A stretch of 64,000 nt of DNA from Nonomuraea endophytica (lineage in GTDB: Bacteria; Actinomycetota; Actinomycetes; Streptosporangiales; Streptosporangiaceae): the NCBI RefSeq assembly GCF_014203235.1, contig NZ_JACHIN010000003.1, positions 550,154 through 614,153 on the forward strand, given 5' to 3'. The first letter of the stretch is position 1; each line of letters begins with the position of its first letter. Shown piece after piece: positions 1 through 7,932 of the stretch. The notes under the pieces are model-generated. The model saw only the letters and a program-made list of their open reading frames with translations, searched no databases and was not told the origin of the DNA. Made by a program: the position numbers and the translations under genes.

Positions 1-1
1 T

Positions 2-430
2 GCCGCGCTGATCGGGTTGATCGGCGTGGCGCACCTGCTGATGTTCCATTCGCCGCTCACCGGGCCGCTTCCGGCGGGGGAGCGAGCCGTCGCTGATCTG
101 GCCGCGGTCACCGCGAGTCCGATGTTCGAGAACGGGCGTCAGGTCACGGTGCGCGACTTCAACGACGGGACCAGCGCCGAGATGGGGATGCTGGCGATGA
201 TGTTCGCCGTCGTGGTGGTTCTCGCCGTCCGTGAAGCGCCGCGGCTGCTGCGGCGCTGGTCGCCTTTCAGCCTGGCGTGCACCGCGGTTTCGGGATTCTC
301 GGTGTGGCTGTGCGTCGCGTACTTTCCCGAGCCGCTCATCGTGCTCACCGGGATGTCCACCGTGTGTTTCGCGCTCGTTTTCGCGGCGCCGTTCCGTCCG
401 GTCGCGCTCAGATCGCCCTCGTATAGTTGA
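2..430 (+). CDS. membrane protein, 5' end outside window
   Basis: The frame is open from the window edge, so the true start is probably upstream. The visible ~140 residues contain three or four hydrophobic segments (an N-terminal stretch around GVAHLLMFHS, then MGMLAMMFAVVVVLAV and two near the C terminus), so this is an integral membrane protein fragment. I recognise no catalytic motif. It resembles small four-helix proteins of the LIC_13387 type in layout, but that is only a loose impression. Its last 23 bases overlap the convergent acetyltransferase gene. Confidence 0.55.
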   Translation, partial: AALIGLIGVAHLLMFHSPLTGPLPAGERAVADLAAVTASPMFENGRQVTVRDFNDGTSAEMGMLAMMFAVVVVLAVREAPRLLRRWSPFSLACTAVSGFSVWLCVAYFPEPLIVLTGMSTVCFALVFAAPFRPVALRSPSYS

Positions 431-893
431 CCTGCGGGAAGGGTGTGAATCCGAACGACTCGTAGAGGGCGCGGGCGGGTGCGTGGAAGGCGTCGCCGCC
501 GGTGCCGATCGAGACCATCTCCACTTTCCCGGTGGCCTTGATCTGGGTCATGGCGTGCTCCAGCAGCGCCCGGCCGAGCCCGAGCCGCCGGTGCCCGGGG
601 GTGACCGCCAGAATGTCGATCTCGCCGTGCCGTTCTGACTCCTGGACGACCCAGCCGACGAAACCGGCCAGTTGGTCGTCGACGAACGCGGCGGCGGCGA
701 ACTTGCCGTTGGCCGGGTCGTGCACACCGGCCAGGTGGCGGCGATAGTCGCCTTTCCAGTCGCCGTGCCGGTTGGCGAAGACGGTTTCGCCGACCACCGG
801 CCGGAACGAGTCCAGATAGAACGGCCCGAACACCGTGCAGGCCAGATCCACCAGGGCCGGAAGGTCGGCGGGCTCTACGGGGCGAATGTCCAT
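408..893 (-). CDS. GNAT family N-acetyltransferase
   Basis: A 161-residue protein with the GNAT layout. It starts MDIRPVEPADLPALVDL, as in many GNAT enzymes. The central acetyl-CoA site reads DILAVTPGHRRLGLGRALLEHA, which matches the V-x-P-x-x-R/H-x-x-G-x-G/A motif, and a late ALYESFGF motif is typical of the C-terminal strand-helix. It should transfer an acetyl group from acetyl-CoA to an amine, but the substrate cannot be read from sequence. The ATG at 893 is preferred because it gives the normal GNAT N terminus; the frame runs further upstream into the regulator. It is co-directional with the adjacent TetR gene, with a 32-base gap, and may be cotranscribed with it. Confidence 0.85.
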   Translation of the reverse strand: MDIRPVEPADLPALVDLACTVFGPFYLDSFRPVVGETVFANRHGDWKGDYRRHLAGVHDPANGKFAAAAFVDDQLAGFVGWVVQESERHGEIDILAVTPGHRRLGLGRALLEHAMTQIKATGKVEMVSIGTGGDAFHAPARALYESFGFTPFPQVNYTRAI

Positions 894-925
894 GGGAAGG
901 GCGCCTTTCGCTGGGTCGCGGCATA

Positions 926-1540
926 CTAAACGGTATTGTCCGGCGGCTGGGCCGTGAGGGCGAGTGTCGCGTCGAGCAGGGCAGACGTGAGTACCGGGAG
1001 CCGGTCCGGGGAGCCGTCCAGCAGGAAAAGCCAGGCGAAGATGGGGCCGACCACCAGGGCGTTGAGTATGGCCGGGTCGGGCCGCCTGGCGAGTTCGCCG
1101 CGCAGCGCCGCGCGGTCGAGGATCTCCTCGAAGGTCTGCCGCTGGGCGCCTACGTACCTCGTGACGAAACGCTGGTGGAGTTCGGGGTCGGCCTGGATGT
1201 CGGCCAGCAGGCCGGGGACCGTACCGGGTGGGGCGGAGGCGAAGCTGTCCGCGCTTTCGGCCAGCACGGCCGCCAGGTCGGCGCGGAGCGAGCCCCGGTC
1301 GGACGGCACCGGCAGGAACTCGCCCTCCACCAGGACATCGAAGATCATCTCCTGCTTGCTGGCGAAGCGCCGGTAGATCGCCGCCTTCCCCGCGCCGGAA
1401 CGCGCGGCCACCTCGCCCATCGTCAGCCGCGCGTATCCGGTCTCGGAGAGCAGTTCCCGCACGGCGGCGGCGATGGCGTCGTCGACGCGGCTGTCTCTCG
1501 GCCGCCCGCCGCGACCCCGGGCTTGCTTTCGATCGGTCAT
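926..1540 (-). CDS. TetR/AcrR family transcriptional regulator
   Basis: A 204-residue regulator. The N terminus (about residues 18-65) carries the TetR helix-turn-helix: LTMGEVAARSGAGKAAIYRRF followed by SKQEMIFDVL. The C-terminal ~130 residues would be the ligand-binding and dimerisation domain, with the aromatic FAWLFLLDG segment typical of the TetR_C families. It lies divergent from the DUF2867-like gene at 1625. The 84-base gap holds a tandem repeat (1563-1590) that is a plausible operator, so it probably represses itself and its neighbour. The ligand is unknown. Confidence 0.88.
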   Translation of the reverse strand: MTDRKQARGRGGRPRDSRVDDAIAAAVRELLSETGYARLTMGEVAARSGAGKAAIYRRFASKQEMIFDVLVEGEFLPVPSDRGSLRADLAAVLAESADSFASAPPGTVPGLLADIQADPELHQRFVTRYVGAQRQTFEEILDRAALRGELARRPDPAILNALVVGPIFAWLFLLDGSPDRLPVLTSALLDATLALTAQPPDNTV

Positions 1541-1562
1541 GGATGCATGATACGGGACTAGG

Positions 1563-1590
1563 AGTTACGGAACTCGCAGTTACGGAACTC
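1563..1590. promoter_or_regulatory. tandem 13-bp repeat, candidate TetR operator
   Basis: The sequence AGTTACGGAACTC occurs twice, separated by GC (15-base period), between the divergent TetR gene and the gene at 1625. Each copy is itself imperfectly dyadic (AGTT..AACT). Position and repetition suggest binding sites for the adjacent regulator; this is inference. Confidence 0.5.
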
Positions 1591-1624
1591 AATTCCTCGA
1601 AAATCGTCTGGGAAGGAATGGCAG

Positions 1625-2215
1625 ATGCGCATCCCGGCAACCGCCCATCTCGCACAGCCATGGCGGATCCACGAGTTCACCCCCGACTTCAAGGTCGAGG
1701 ATGTGTGGACCTTCCGCACCCCCGGCGCCGGCCCCGACGACTTCCCCGTGATGCTCGCCGCGCTCCGGGCCGCCTACGACGCCGGCGGACAGCCCGCCGT
1801 GGTCCGGTTCATGCTCGCGCTGCGCTGGAAGATCGGCGCCCTGTTCGGGTGGGACACCCCCACAACCGGACTGGGACACCGGGTCGCCTCGCTGCGCGAC
1901 CGGCTGCCGCGTGACCTGGCCCGGACCGCCGACGACGTGCCCCCGTGCACCGATCCGTTCACGGAGGTGTATCTCCTGGACAACGAGGCCGCCCGCGAGC
2001 TGGCGAACAAGACAGTCCACACGATCATGCACCTGAGCTGGCTGCCGACCGGCGACGGCGAATACCACCTGCGGTGCACGGCCCTGGTCAAGCCCAACGG
2101 CCTCTTCGGCCGCCTGTACATGGCGGGTATCGCCCCGTTCCGTCACCTGATCGTCTATCCCGCGCTGACCCGTCAGTGGGAACGCGCCTGGCGCGAGCGG
2201 GGAGGAGTCAGGTGA
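1625..2215 (+). CDS. DUF2867-like protein
   Basis: A 196-residue soluble protein beginning MRIPATAHLAQPWRIHEF. The run DVWTFRTPGAGPDDFPVML, a middle section with LRWKIGALFGWD, and the C-terminal GLFGRLYMAGIAPFRHLIVYPAL are the pattern seen in DUF2867/SRPBCC-like proteins of actinomycetes, often encoded next to TetR regulators or NAD(P)-binding oxidoreductases. No enzymatic function is established for these. An alternative would be a polyketide-cyclase-like ligand-binding protein. It is divergent from the TetR gene at 926 and may be its regulatory target. Confidence 0.65.
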   Translation: MRIPATAHLAQPWRIHEFTPDFKVEDVWTFRTPGAGPDDFPVMLAALRAAYDAGGQPAVVRFMLALRWKIGALFGWDTPTTGLGHRVASLRDRLPRDLARTADDVPPCTDPFTEVYLLDNEAARELANKTVHTIMHLSWLPTGDGEYHLRCTALVKPNGLFGRLYMAGIAPFRHLIVYPALTRQWERAWRERGGVR

Positions 2216-2270
2216 TCCGGCACATCGTCCCGCTGTTCTCCAGGGTACGGCGAGCCGCCGGCATACCCTA

Positions 2271-2292
2271 AGGTACGGTCGAGGTACGTACC
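2271..2292. promoter_or_regulatory. candidate operator upstream of TetR gene at 2307
   Basis: A perfect 10-bp palindrome GGTACGTACC (2283-2292) is preceded by AAGGTACGG, a partial second copy. It lies 14 bases before the GTG start of the TetR gene, where an autorepressor would bind. No direct proof. Confidence 0.4.
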
Positions 2293-2306
2293 GCAGAAGG
2301 AGCCCC

Positions 2307-2840
2307 GTGGCGAACCGACAGGACTGGCTGGACGCCGGGCTGGTGATACTCGCCGAGCACGGCGCACCGGGCCTGACCATCGAACGGCTGATGGCCCGGG
2401 TGGGACTGACCAAGGGCTCGTTCTACCACCATTTCAAGGGCATGCCCGGGTTCAGGACCGCCCTGCTGGAGCACTACGAGGCGACGATGACCACCCGCTA
2501 CATCGAGACGGCGGTGGCGGGCGACCCGGCCCCGGAGGAGAAGATCAAACGCCTGCTGGAACTGGTGGTCAAGGAGTCCGCGTCGGACCCGGAGGTCGCG
2601 ATCCGCGCCTGGGCGATGCAGGACCAGGACGTCGCCGCCATGCTGCGCCGAGTGGACCACACCCGGATCGAGTTCCTGCGTACGGTCTGGCAGGAACGCT
2701 CCGGCGACCCGGCCGCGTCCGAGGTGATGGGCAAGCTGCTCTACCTGATCCTGGTCGGCGCCAACCACATGCTGCCGCCGATCGGCGGCCAGGAACTACG
2801 CGCGCTGTACGCGGTGGTGCTCGGCGCGGACTTCCGGTGA
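2307..2840 (+). CDS. TetR/AcrR family transcriptional regulator
   Basis: A 177-residue regulator with a GTG start preceded by AGAAGGAG at good spacing. The helix-turn-helix is LTIERLMARVGLTKGSFYHHFKG (about residues 26-48), closely matching the TetR signature. The rest is alpha-helical and ends with a region like the TetR_C domains that bind hydrophobic ligands. Its stop overlaps the GTG of the next gene (GTGA), so the two are translationally coupled. The candidate operator at 2283 suggests autoregulation. Confidence 0.88.
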   Translation: MANRQDWLDAGLVILAEHGAPGLTIERLMARVGLTKGSFYHHFKGMPGFRTALLEHYEATMTTRYIETAVAGDPAPEEKIKRLLELVVKESASDPEVAIRAWAMQDQDVAAMLRRVDHTRIEFLRTVWQERSGDPAASEVMGKLLYLILVGANHMLPPIGGQELRALYAVVLGADFR

Positions 2841-3376
2841 GACGGCACCTGTCCATCGCTCTGCGGGGGCCGGCGGCCGAGCCGCTGGAGCGGTTGCGGC
2901 AGGTCTGGGATCCGCGCATGGCCGACGTGGTGCCGGCGCACGTGACCCTCGTCTATCCCGAGGAGACCCTCGACGAGAGTCTGCTGCTGGAACGCGCCGA
3001 GTCGCGTTTCGGCGAGCAACCGCCGTTCCGCCTGAGCCTGGGCGGCGTGTTCGCGATGGACGGCGGCGTGTTCGTCCGTGTTCTGGATGTGGACGGCGCC
3101 TGGGCCGGCCTGCGCCGCCTGCTGCTGGCGCCGCCCATGGTTCCCGTGGACTTCCCGCCCCACGTCACCATCGCCCACCCGCGCACGTCCGCGCAGGGTG
3201 CGCGGTGCCACGCGGCGCTCGCCGGGCGGGAACTGGCGGGGGAGTTCCGGGTGAAGGAGATTCAGTTCACCGAGACCGGTGCCGGGTCCTTCTCCGTGCT
3301 GCGTCAGTTCTGTCTCGGCTCCGCCCGCACGGTGTCAGGCGGCGCGGATCGCCTTCAGGGCCGGTTCCTCCAGTGA
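2837..3376 (+). CDS. 2'-5' RNA ligase family (2H phosphoesterase)
   Basis: A 179-residue protein with the two H-x-T motifs that define the 2H phosphoesterase superfamily: HVTLVYP (about residue 36) and HVTIAHP (about residue 114), roughly 78 residues apart as in the LigT/ThpR family. Members act on 2',3'-cyclic or 2',5'-linked nucleotides; the physiological substrate in actinomycetes is unknown. It is coupled to the upstream TetR gene by a 4-base overlap. The last ~20 residues (after FCLGSAR) run into the degenerate region and may be an extension acquired when the downstream gene was broken. Confidence 0.75.
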   Translation: MRRHLSIALRGPAAEPLERLRQVWDPRMADVVPAHVTLVYPEETLDESLLLERAESRFGEQPPFRLSLGGVFAMDGGVFVRVLDVDGAWAGLRRLLLAPPMVPVDFPPHVTIAHPRTSAQGARCHAALAGRELAGEFRVKEIQFTETGAGSFSVLRQFCLGSARTVSGGADRLQGRFLQ

Positions 3377-3586
3377 TCTGACGCCGTCGCCCCTGGTCCA
3401 GGCCTCACCGGCCACGATCGTGTCCGCGCGCGGGGACGGCGTGCCGTACAGCCTCTTGGAGATCTTCTCCGAACGGCCCGCTGAACACGCACCTCCGCCT
3501 CGGGTGGGGTCGCTGGCCCTGGCGCCGAGGGCGCGCAGCAGGTAGTCGGCGAGTTTGTCGAGGTAGCCGGGTTCGGCGTCGGCCTA
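3337..3586 (-). pseudogene. C-terminal remnant of an unidentified gene
   Basis: Read on the minus strand, an open frame without a start reads ADAEPGYLDKLADYLLRALG, later KISKRLYGTPSPRADTIVAG and SLEEPALKAIRAA, then a TGA at 3337-3339. The composition is protein-like, but there is no N-terminal part: upstream on this strand the sequence becomes the tail of a different gene facing the other way. I cannot name the family. It overlaps the 3' end of the 2H phosphoesterase frame. Confidence 0.4.
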
Positions 3587-3705
3587 CGCCGAGATGCTCG
3601 CCCGGATGGACGACGACATCAGCAAGGGCTCCGAGGGCCGTCCAGGACGTCACCGGACGTCCAGCCAGGTCGTTCGAGGCGTTCCTCGACGCGGAGGCGG
3701 GTTAG
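3576..3705 (+). pseudogene. C-terminal remnant, NmrA-like NAD(P)-binding protein
   Basis: Plus-strand translation gives ASAYAEMLARMDDDISKGS. After a frameshift near 3640 it continues VQDVTGRPARSFEAFLDAEAG to a TAG at 3703-3705. This matches the usual C terminus of NmrA-like/SDR-type NAD(P)H-binding proteins (YAEMLARMDADIA...VTGRPPRSFEEF). Only the last ~45 residues remain and they are frameshifted, so this is a remnant. The family call rests on memory of that tail motif. Confidence 0.5.
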
Positions 3706-4601
3706 GTCGTGCCCGGGTGCTCGGCGCACAGGCAGCCGACCCCGCGTTCGATCCACTCCCGCATCCGCCACTCGGGATGCCGTTCCACCAGGAGGGCGGT
3801 GACCTCGCGCGCGATCGTCTCCTCCGGCACGGCCGAGTCCCGGCGCCGCCAGGTCTCCTCGCGCAGTTCCTTGAGGTAGTCCCGTACCTCGGCCAGCAGG
3901 CGCGCGTCGCCGACGGCGCCGTGGCCCGGCACCACCACCCGGGGCCGCTCCTCGGTCAGCCGTTCCATGACCTCGATCCAGCGGACGCCGGAGACGTCCG
4001 TGTCGTGCGGGGGAAACCACGGGAAGATGGCGAACTGCCCGGTCTCCGCCAGATCGCCGGTGAACATCACCCCCGCGTCGGGGACGGTGATCACCTGGTC
4101 GCCCTTGGTGTGCGCGCGACCGGTGGGTCGCAGGTGCACCACCCGGCCGCCGAGGTCGAGCTCGTAGGAGCCGTCGTAGGTGACGTCGGGCGCGGGGACC
4201 TGGGCGCCCTTCAGCTCACGTGCGACCGGCTCCCCCAATCCACCGAACATGGCGAGATATCCGGCGCCCTTCACGGCCATGTCGTCGGCCTGCGCCGCGT
4301 TGACGAGAAAGGTCGCCTCTTCACCGAACGCGCTCGCGCCGAACGCGTGCTCAGGATGGAAGTGGGTCGTGGTCAGGTACAGGCGGCGGCCCCTCGCGTA
4401 CTCGGCGGCGAACGCGAGCACCTTCCCGGCGTTGCGCGGGCCCAGTCCCGTCTCGACGACCAGGACCGCCCGCGAGCCGCCGATCACGCCGATGTTCGGC
4501 ACCAGCTCCACGTCCCGGTTGGGGATCACCACGAGGTCGAGGCCCAACTCCTGAACGTCCGTGACCTCCACGACGGGATCGGGATAAAGGTATTCGGACA
4601 T
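3702..4601 (-). CDS. MBL-fold metallo-hydrolase
   Basis: A 299-residue metallo-beta-lactamase-fold enzyme. The metal-binding motif is THFHPEHAFG (about residue 79), that is H-x-H-x-x-H with Glu where many family members have Asp. Further ligands appear in GRAHTKGDQ (about residue 161), FTGDL (about residue 180) and VVPGHG (about residue 223). The layout is that of generic two-metal hydrolases, not of a dedicated antibiotic beta-lactamase; there is no signal peptide, so it is cytoplasmic. It is divergent from the LysR gene at 4716, which probably controls it. The substrate is unknown. Confidence 0.82.
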   Translation of the reverse strand: MSEYLYPDPVVEVTDVQELGLDLVVIPNRDVELVPNIGVIGGSRAVLVVETGLGPRNAGKVLAFAAEYARGRRLYLTTTHFHPEHAFGASAFGEEATFLVNAAQADDMAVKGAGYLAMFGGLGEPVARELKGAQVPAPDVTYDGSYELDLGGRVVHLRPTGRAHTKGDQVITVPDAGVMFTGDLAETGQFAIFPWFPPHDTDVSGVRWIEVMERLTEERPRVVVPGHGAVGDARLLAEVRDYLKELREETWRRRDSAVPEETIAREVTALLVERHPEWRMREWIERGVGCLCAEHPGTT

Positions 4602-4687
4602 GCAGCCGCTCTCCTTGACATATAGGACTGATCACTCCCAGTGCAGCACCGCACCGGGAGCGCCGTCCAAGACCGTCTAGGTGGCGC

Positions 4688-4706
4688 CGATACCGTGCGG
4701 GTATCG
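4688..4706. promoter_or_regulatory. LysR-type operator (T-N11-A dyad)
   Basis: CGATACC-GTGCG-GGTATCG is a perfect 7-bp inverted repeat with a 5-base spacer and contains the classical T-N11-A core of LysR-family sites. It lies 9 bases before the LysR start, in the gap shared with the divergent MBL-fold gene. Known LysR behaviour implies autoregulation plus control of the divergent gene. Confidence 0.65.
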
Positions 4707-4715
4707 TCGCGGGTC

Positions 4716-5579
4716 ATGGAGCTACGCACGCTGCGCTACTTCGTGGCGGTCGCCGAGGAACTCCACGTCGGCCGGGCCGCCGCCCGGCTGCACATGAGCC
4801 AGCCGCCGCTGAGCCGGGCCATCAAGCGGCTGGAGTCCGACCTCGGCGCCACGCTGCTGCGCCGGAGCGCCGCGGGCGTCACCCTCACCGCCGCCGGCGC
4901 CGCGCTGCTGGACGAGGCGCGCACCCTCCTCGACCAGGCAGAGAGGGTACGCGCCCGCGTGGCCGTGGCCGCAGGGGCGTCGACGATCACCGTCGGCTTC
5001 CTGAGCGACAGCGCCGACCGGGGCGCGACACGGCTGGCCACCGAGTACCGCCGGTCGCACCCCGGCGTCGAGGTCCGCATCCGCGACACCGACCTGACCG
5101 ACCCGACCTGCGGGCTGCGGACCGGACTGGTCGACGTGGCGCTGACCCGCGGGCCGTTCGACGAGAGCGGCCTGACCGTGCACGAACTGCGCGCCGACCC
5201 GGTGGGCGCGGTGCTGCGCGCCGACGACCCGCTGGCCGGGCGCGACCACCTGACCCTGGCCGACCTGGCCGACCGGCGCTGGTTCCAGTTCCCCGGCGGG
5301 ACCGACCCGATCTGGCAGTCGTACTGGAACGGGGGAGTGGCCAGGGAGGGGCCGGTGGTGCGGGCCGTACAGGAGTGCGTGCAGGCCGTGCTCTGGAACG
5401 GGACGGTCGGCATGACCCCGCTCGGCCACCACCCACCCGCGGACCTGGCCGTGGTCCCCCTGACCGACATGCCGCCCAGCCGCGTGGTGGTGGCCTGGAA
5501 AGAGGGCGATCCGAACCCCCTCATCCGCTCCTTCGTCCACACCGCCGTGTCCAGCTACCGCGACGGTCAGGGCCAGTAG
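4716..5579 (+). CDS. LysR family transcriptional regulator
   Basis: A 287-residue regulator. The winged HTH occupies residues 1-60 (MELRTLRYFVAVAEELHVGRAAARLHMSQPPLSRAIKRLE, split here as two runs: the start helix and SQPPLSRAIKRLE), followed by a linker helix and an effector-binding domain with two alpha/beta lobes. The ATG at 4716 gives the canonical LysR N terminus; an earlier in-frame start would add 25 unusual residues and cover the operator. The gene faces away from the MBL-fold hydrolase, the standard LysR arrangement. Its 3' end overlaps the convergent glycosyltransferase by 13 bases. The inducer is unknown. Confidence 0.9.
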   Translation: MELRTLRYFVAVAEELHVGRAAARLHMSQPPLSRAIKRLESDLGATLLRRSAAGVTLTAAGAALLDEARTLLDQAERVRARVAVAAGASTITVGFLSDSADRGATRLATEYRRSHPGVEVRIRDTDLTDPTCGLRTGLVDVALTRGPFDESGLTVHELRADPVGAVLRADDPLAGRDHLTLADLADRRWFQFPGGTDPIWQSYWNGGVAREGPVVRAVQECVQAVLWNGTVGMTPLGHHPPADLAVVPLTDMPPSRVVVAWKEGDPNPLIRSFVHTAVSSYRDGQGQ

Positions 5580-6739
5580 CTGTCGGTGATCTTTTCGCCG
5601 CTCAGGAGTTCGCCGAAGAAGTCCTCCCACATCGGCATCACCACCTCGACCGCGTAGCCGGCGGCGGTACGCGCTGCCGCCGCGCCCATCCGGAGGCGTT
5701 CCTCGCGGTCGGACATGAGGCGGTCGAGGGCGGCGGCGAAGGCGTCGACGTCTCCGGGCGTGATGATGAGGCCGTCGCGGCCGTCGGTCAGGACGTCGGC
5801 CGGGCCGGTCGGGCAGTCGAAGGCGACGACCGGCAGCGCGTGCGTCATGGCCTCGATCATGACCATGGGCAGGCCCTCGAAGCGGGAGCTCAGGGCGAAG
5901 ACGGAGGCGCCGGCGAGCTTGGCGTCCAGGTTCTGGGTCCGGCCCATCAGGCGGGTCTTGGTCTGGAGGCCGTGGTCGCGGATGAGGGTGGTCAGCTGGG
6001 GGTGTTTGGGGCCCGTGCCGTAGATGCGGAGCTTCCACTCGGGGTGCCTGGCCGACACCTGGGCGAAGGCGGGGATGAGCAGGTCGAAGCCCTTCTGGTG
6101 GACCAGGCGGCCGGCCGCGATCACCACGGGGTTGTTCTGCGTGGCGGCGGTGGTGTCGGCGGTGTGCACGGCGTTGGGGATGCGGACGACGGGGGTGGCG
6201 GGCAGGGCGGTGCGGTATTCGTCCCGGCTGGCGGCGGTCAGGACGGCGATGGCGTCGAGCCTGGCGTAGTGACGCAGGATCTGCGCGCGCACCGGCTCAC
6301 GGTACGCCGACAGCGGCATGTGCTCCTGCGCGACGCGGACCACCCGGCGCGAACCCCGGCGGGCGGCGATCAGGCTCAGCGCGGGCCGGGTGGTGACCAG
6401 GACGCCGCCCCGCACACCGGCCACGTAGTCGATGACGGAGCGTTCCACACGCTCGGTGAAGTAGTCGGCGGCGAACTCACCGAGCGGCACGATCTTGCCG
6501 CGTACGCGCCGCCACGCCTTGCGGGCCGTGGAGTCGGCGGCGATCCCGTCACGCTGGTCGACCAGCGTGGACACGCGCAGGCGCGGCTCGAAGGGGAAGT
6601 GCGGCTCGTCGCGGCGGCGTACCACGCTGACGACCTCCACCTCGTGCCCGAGGCGGGCCAGCGCCCCGGCCTGGCCGAGTACGGTGCGGACGGTGCCGCC
6701 CATGCCATAGGCGTGCAGGAGCAGGTATCGGACTTTCAT
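5567..6739 (-). CDS. GT4-type glycosyltransferase
   Basis: A 390-residue GT-B fold glycosyltransferase. The N-terminal acceptor lobe contains YGMGGTVRTVLGQAGALARLGHEVEVVSV. The C-terminal donor lobe has VIAAGRLVHQKGFDLLIPAF, then LSSRFEGLPMVMIEAM, where the two Glu residues form the E-x7-E-type motif of GT4 enzymes. The start MKVRYLLL at 6739 is preferred over one 15 bases upstream because it gives a 4-base ATGA overlap with the sulfotransferase stop. Together the two genes look like an operon that builds or modifies a cell-surface glycan. Sugar donor and acceptor are unknown. Confidence 0.85.
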   Translation of the reverse strand: MKVRYLLLHAYGMGGTVRTVLGQAGALARLGHEVEVVSVVRRRDEPHFPFEPRLRVSTLVDQRDGIAADSTARKAWRRVRGKIVPLGEFAADYFTERVERSVIDYVAGVRGGVLVTTRPALSLIAARRGSRRVVRVAQEHMPLSAYREPVRAQILRHYARLDAIAVLTAASRDEYRTALPATPVVRIPNAVHTADTTAATQNNPVVIAAGRLVHQKGFDLLIPAFAQVSARHPEWKLRIYGTGPKHPQLTTLIRDHGLQTKTRLMGRTQNLDAKLAGASVFALSSRFEGLPMVMIEAMTHALPVVAFDCPTGPADVLTDGRDGLIITPGDVDAFAAALDRLMSDREERLRMGAAAARTAAGYAVEVVMPMWEDFFGELLSGEKITDSYWP

Positions 6740-7578
6740 CGCGTGTATCCCCACGCCTCGCAGATGGGCCTGAGGAGCTCCGGGGTGCCGGCCGGGGCCT
6801 CGCGCGCGGGTTGCACGACACCGGAGGCGATCTTGTCCTTCCAGTCACCGAGGCCCTTGCGGATCACCTTGGGCCGGCCGTACTCGATCATGCCGGGCTC
6901 CCATGCGAGGCCGAGGAAGTCGCAGACGGCGCGGGTGGCGCGCTCGGGCGCGGCGGTGAGGTCCTCATAGCGGACGGTCGGTCCGGGCAGGGCCTTTCTG
7001 GCGCGCTGGACCGCGTTCATGTAGCGCAGCGCGTCGGCCGCCGCCTCCTCGCGGGTACGCCGGTCGGGCGCGGCCTCGTACCAGGAGGCGGCGATCGCGG
7101 CCGGATGCCGCACCAGGAACACGAACCGCGCGTCCGGCCAGCAGGTGGCGAGCCGCCGGTAGGCGAAGGCGTTGGCGGGCGTCTTGTCCACAAGGTACGG
7201 CTTGCCGCTGCGCACCAGCTCGCGATGCAGCACCCGGTCCCACAGCAGGTGTTCCAGATCGGCACGGTTGTGGCCGAGTTCGGTCATGGCGTGCTCCGCG
7301 AGCTTCGTACCGAATCCGACGGTCAGGCGGCGGATGTGCAGCTCGTGCGGGGCGTGCAGCTGGGAGTGCGCGTCGAGCATCGCCCGCAGCAACGTCGAGC
7401 CGGAACGCACCGGGCAGATCACGAACACCGGCGCGACGAGCAGCCGATCGGTGCCGGGATGGGCGGGCGGCCGGACGGTCCCGAGCTCAGCGGGAGGGGT
7501 TTCTTCCTTTTCCGGGCGCTTGAGTTGGTATCCCGTGTATCTGGCCAGCGCGGCGTTGAATCTGCGCTGCCATGTCAT
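6736..7578 (-). CDS. PAPS-dependent sulfotransferase
   Basis: A 280-residue protein with the 5'-phosphosulfate-binding loop PVRSGSTLLRAMLDAHSQLH (about residues 56-75) characteristic of sulfotransferase_1/3 families. A 3'-phosphate-binding segment FLVRHPAAIAASWYE (about residue 160) and TVRYEDLTAAPE (about residue 202) follow the family order. It should move sulfate from PAPS to a hydroxyl or amine. It is the first gene of a two-gene operon with the GT4 glycosyltransferase (ATGA overlap), which suggests sulfation of a glycan or glycolipid. No signal peptide is seen. Confidence 0.85.
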   Translation of the reverse strand: MTWQRRFNAALARYTGYQLKRPEKEETPPAELGTVRPPAHPGTDRLLVAPVFVICPVRSGSTLLRAMLDAHSQLHAPHELHIRRLTVGFGTKLAEHAMTELGHNRADLEHLLWDRVLHRELVRSGKPYLVDKTPANAFAYRRLATCWPDARFVFLVRHPAAIAASWYEAAPDRRTREEAAADALRYMNAVQRARKALPGPTVRYEDLTAAPERATRAVCDFLGLAWEPGMIEYGRPKVIRKGLGDWKDKIASGVVQPAREAPAGTPELLRPICEAWGYTR

Positions 7579-7705
7579 GCCGCCGGACGGTACTCCGCGA
7601 ATCTGAAGCCCAGCTGGCAGCCATATCCTTTGCCCTTTTTAGGTTGTTTGCCGCGTCCCCATTGTTAAGAATCCTTCGAGAAACCCGGTCAAGGGAGTCA
7701 GGACA

Positions 7706-7843
7706 ATGATCGCCTGGATTGTGTTGTTCTACGCAACGCTCACGGTCGTCGGAGTATGGGCGACCGTGCGGCTGACGTGTCCACGTCGCCAGAAGCTCCC
7801 CGCCCCGCCCGACCCCTCACGCGTCCCCGCCCGCACCTCCTAG
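7706..7843 (+). CDS. small membrane protein (45 aa)
   Basis: A short frame starting ATG at 7706 with GGGAGTCAGG upstream at good spacing. The protein starts MIAWIVLFYATLTVVGVWATV, a single hydrophobic helix, followed by a basic, proline-rich tail (CPRRQKLPAPPDPSRVPARTS). I recognise no family. It stands alone between the sulfotransferase and the GntR operon. The ribosome-binding site and clean helix make it a likely real gene. Confidence 0.5.
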   Translation: MIAWIVLFYATLTVVGVWATVRLTCPRRQKLPAPPDPSRVPARTS

Positions 7844-7932
7844 CATCGCCCTGCCACGGGTAGGTGGCAGATCTTGGCTGGTCGTGCTGGTGGGGTGGTC
7901 GGGTGGGTGGCGCAACCTCGCCGTTATCCCCA

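Noticed and set aside
408..1661. Extended 417-codon form of the GNAT gene
   Set aside because: The upstream part is antisense-frame sequence over the TetR gene; the GNAT fold begins at MDIRPVEPAD (start 893).
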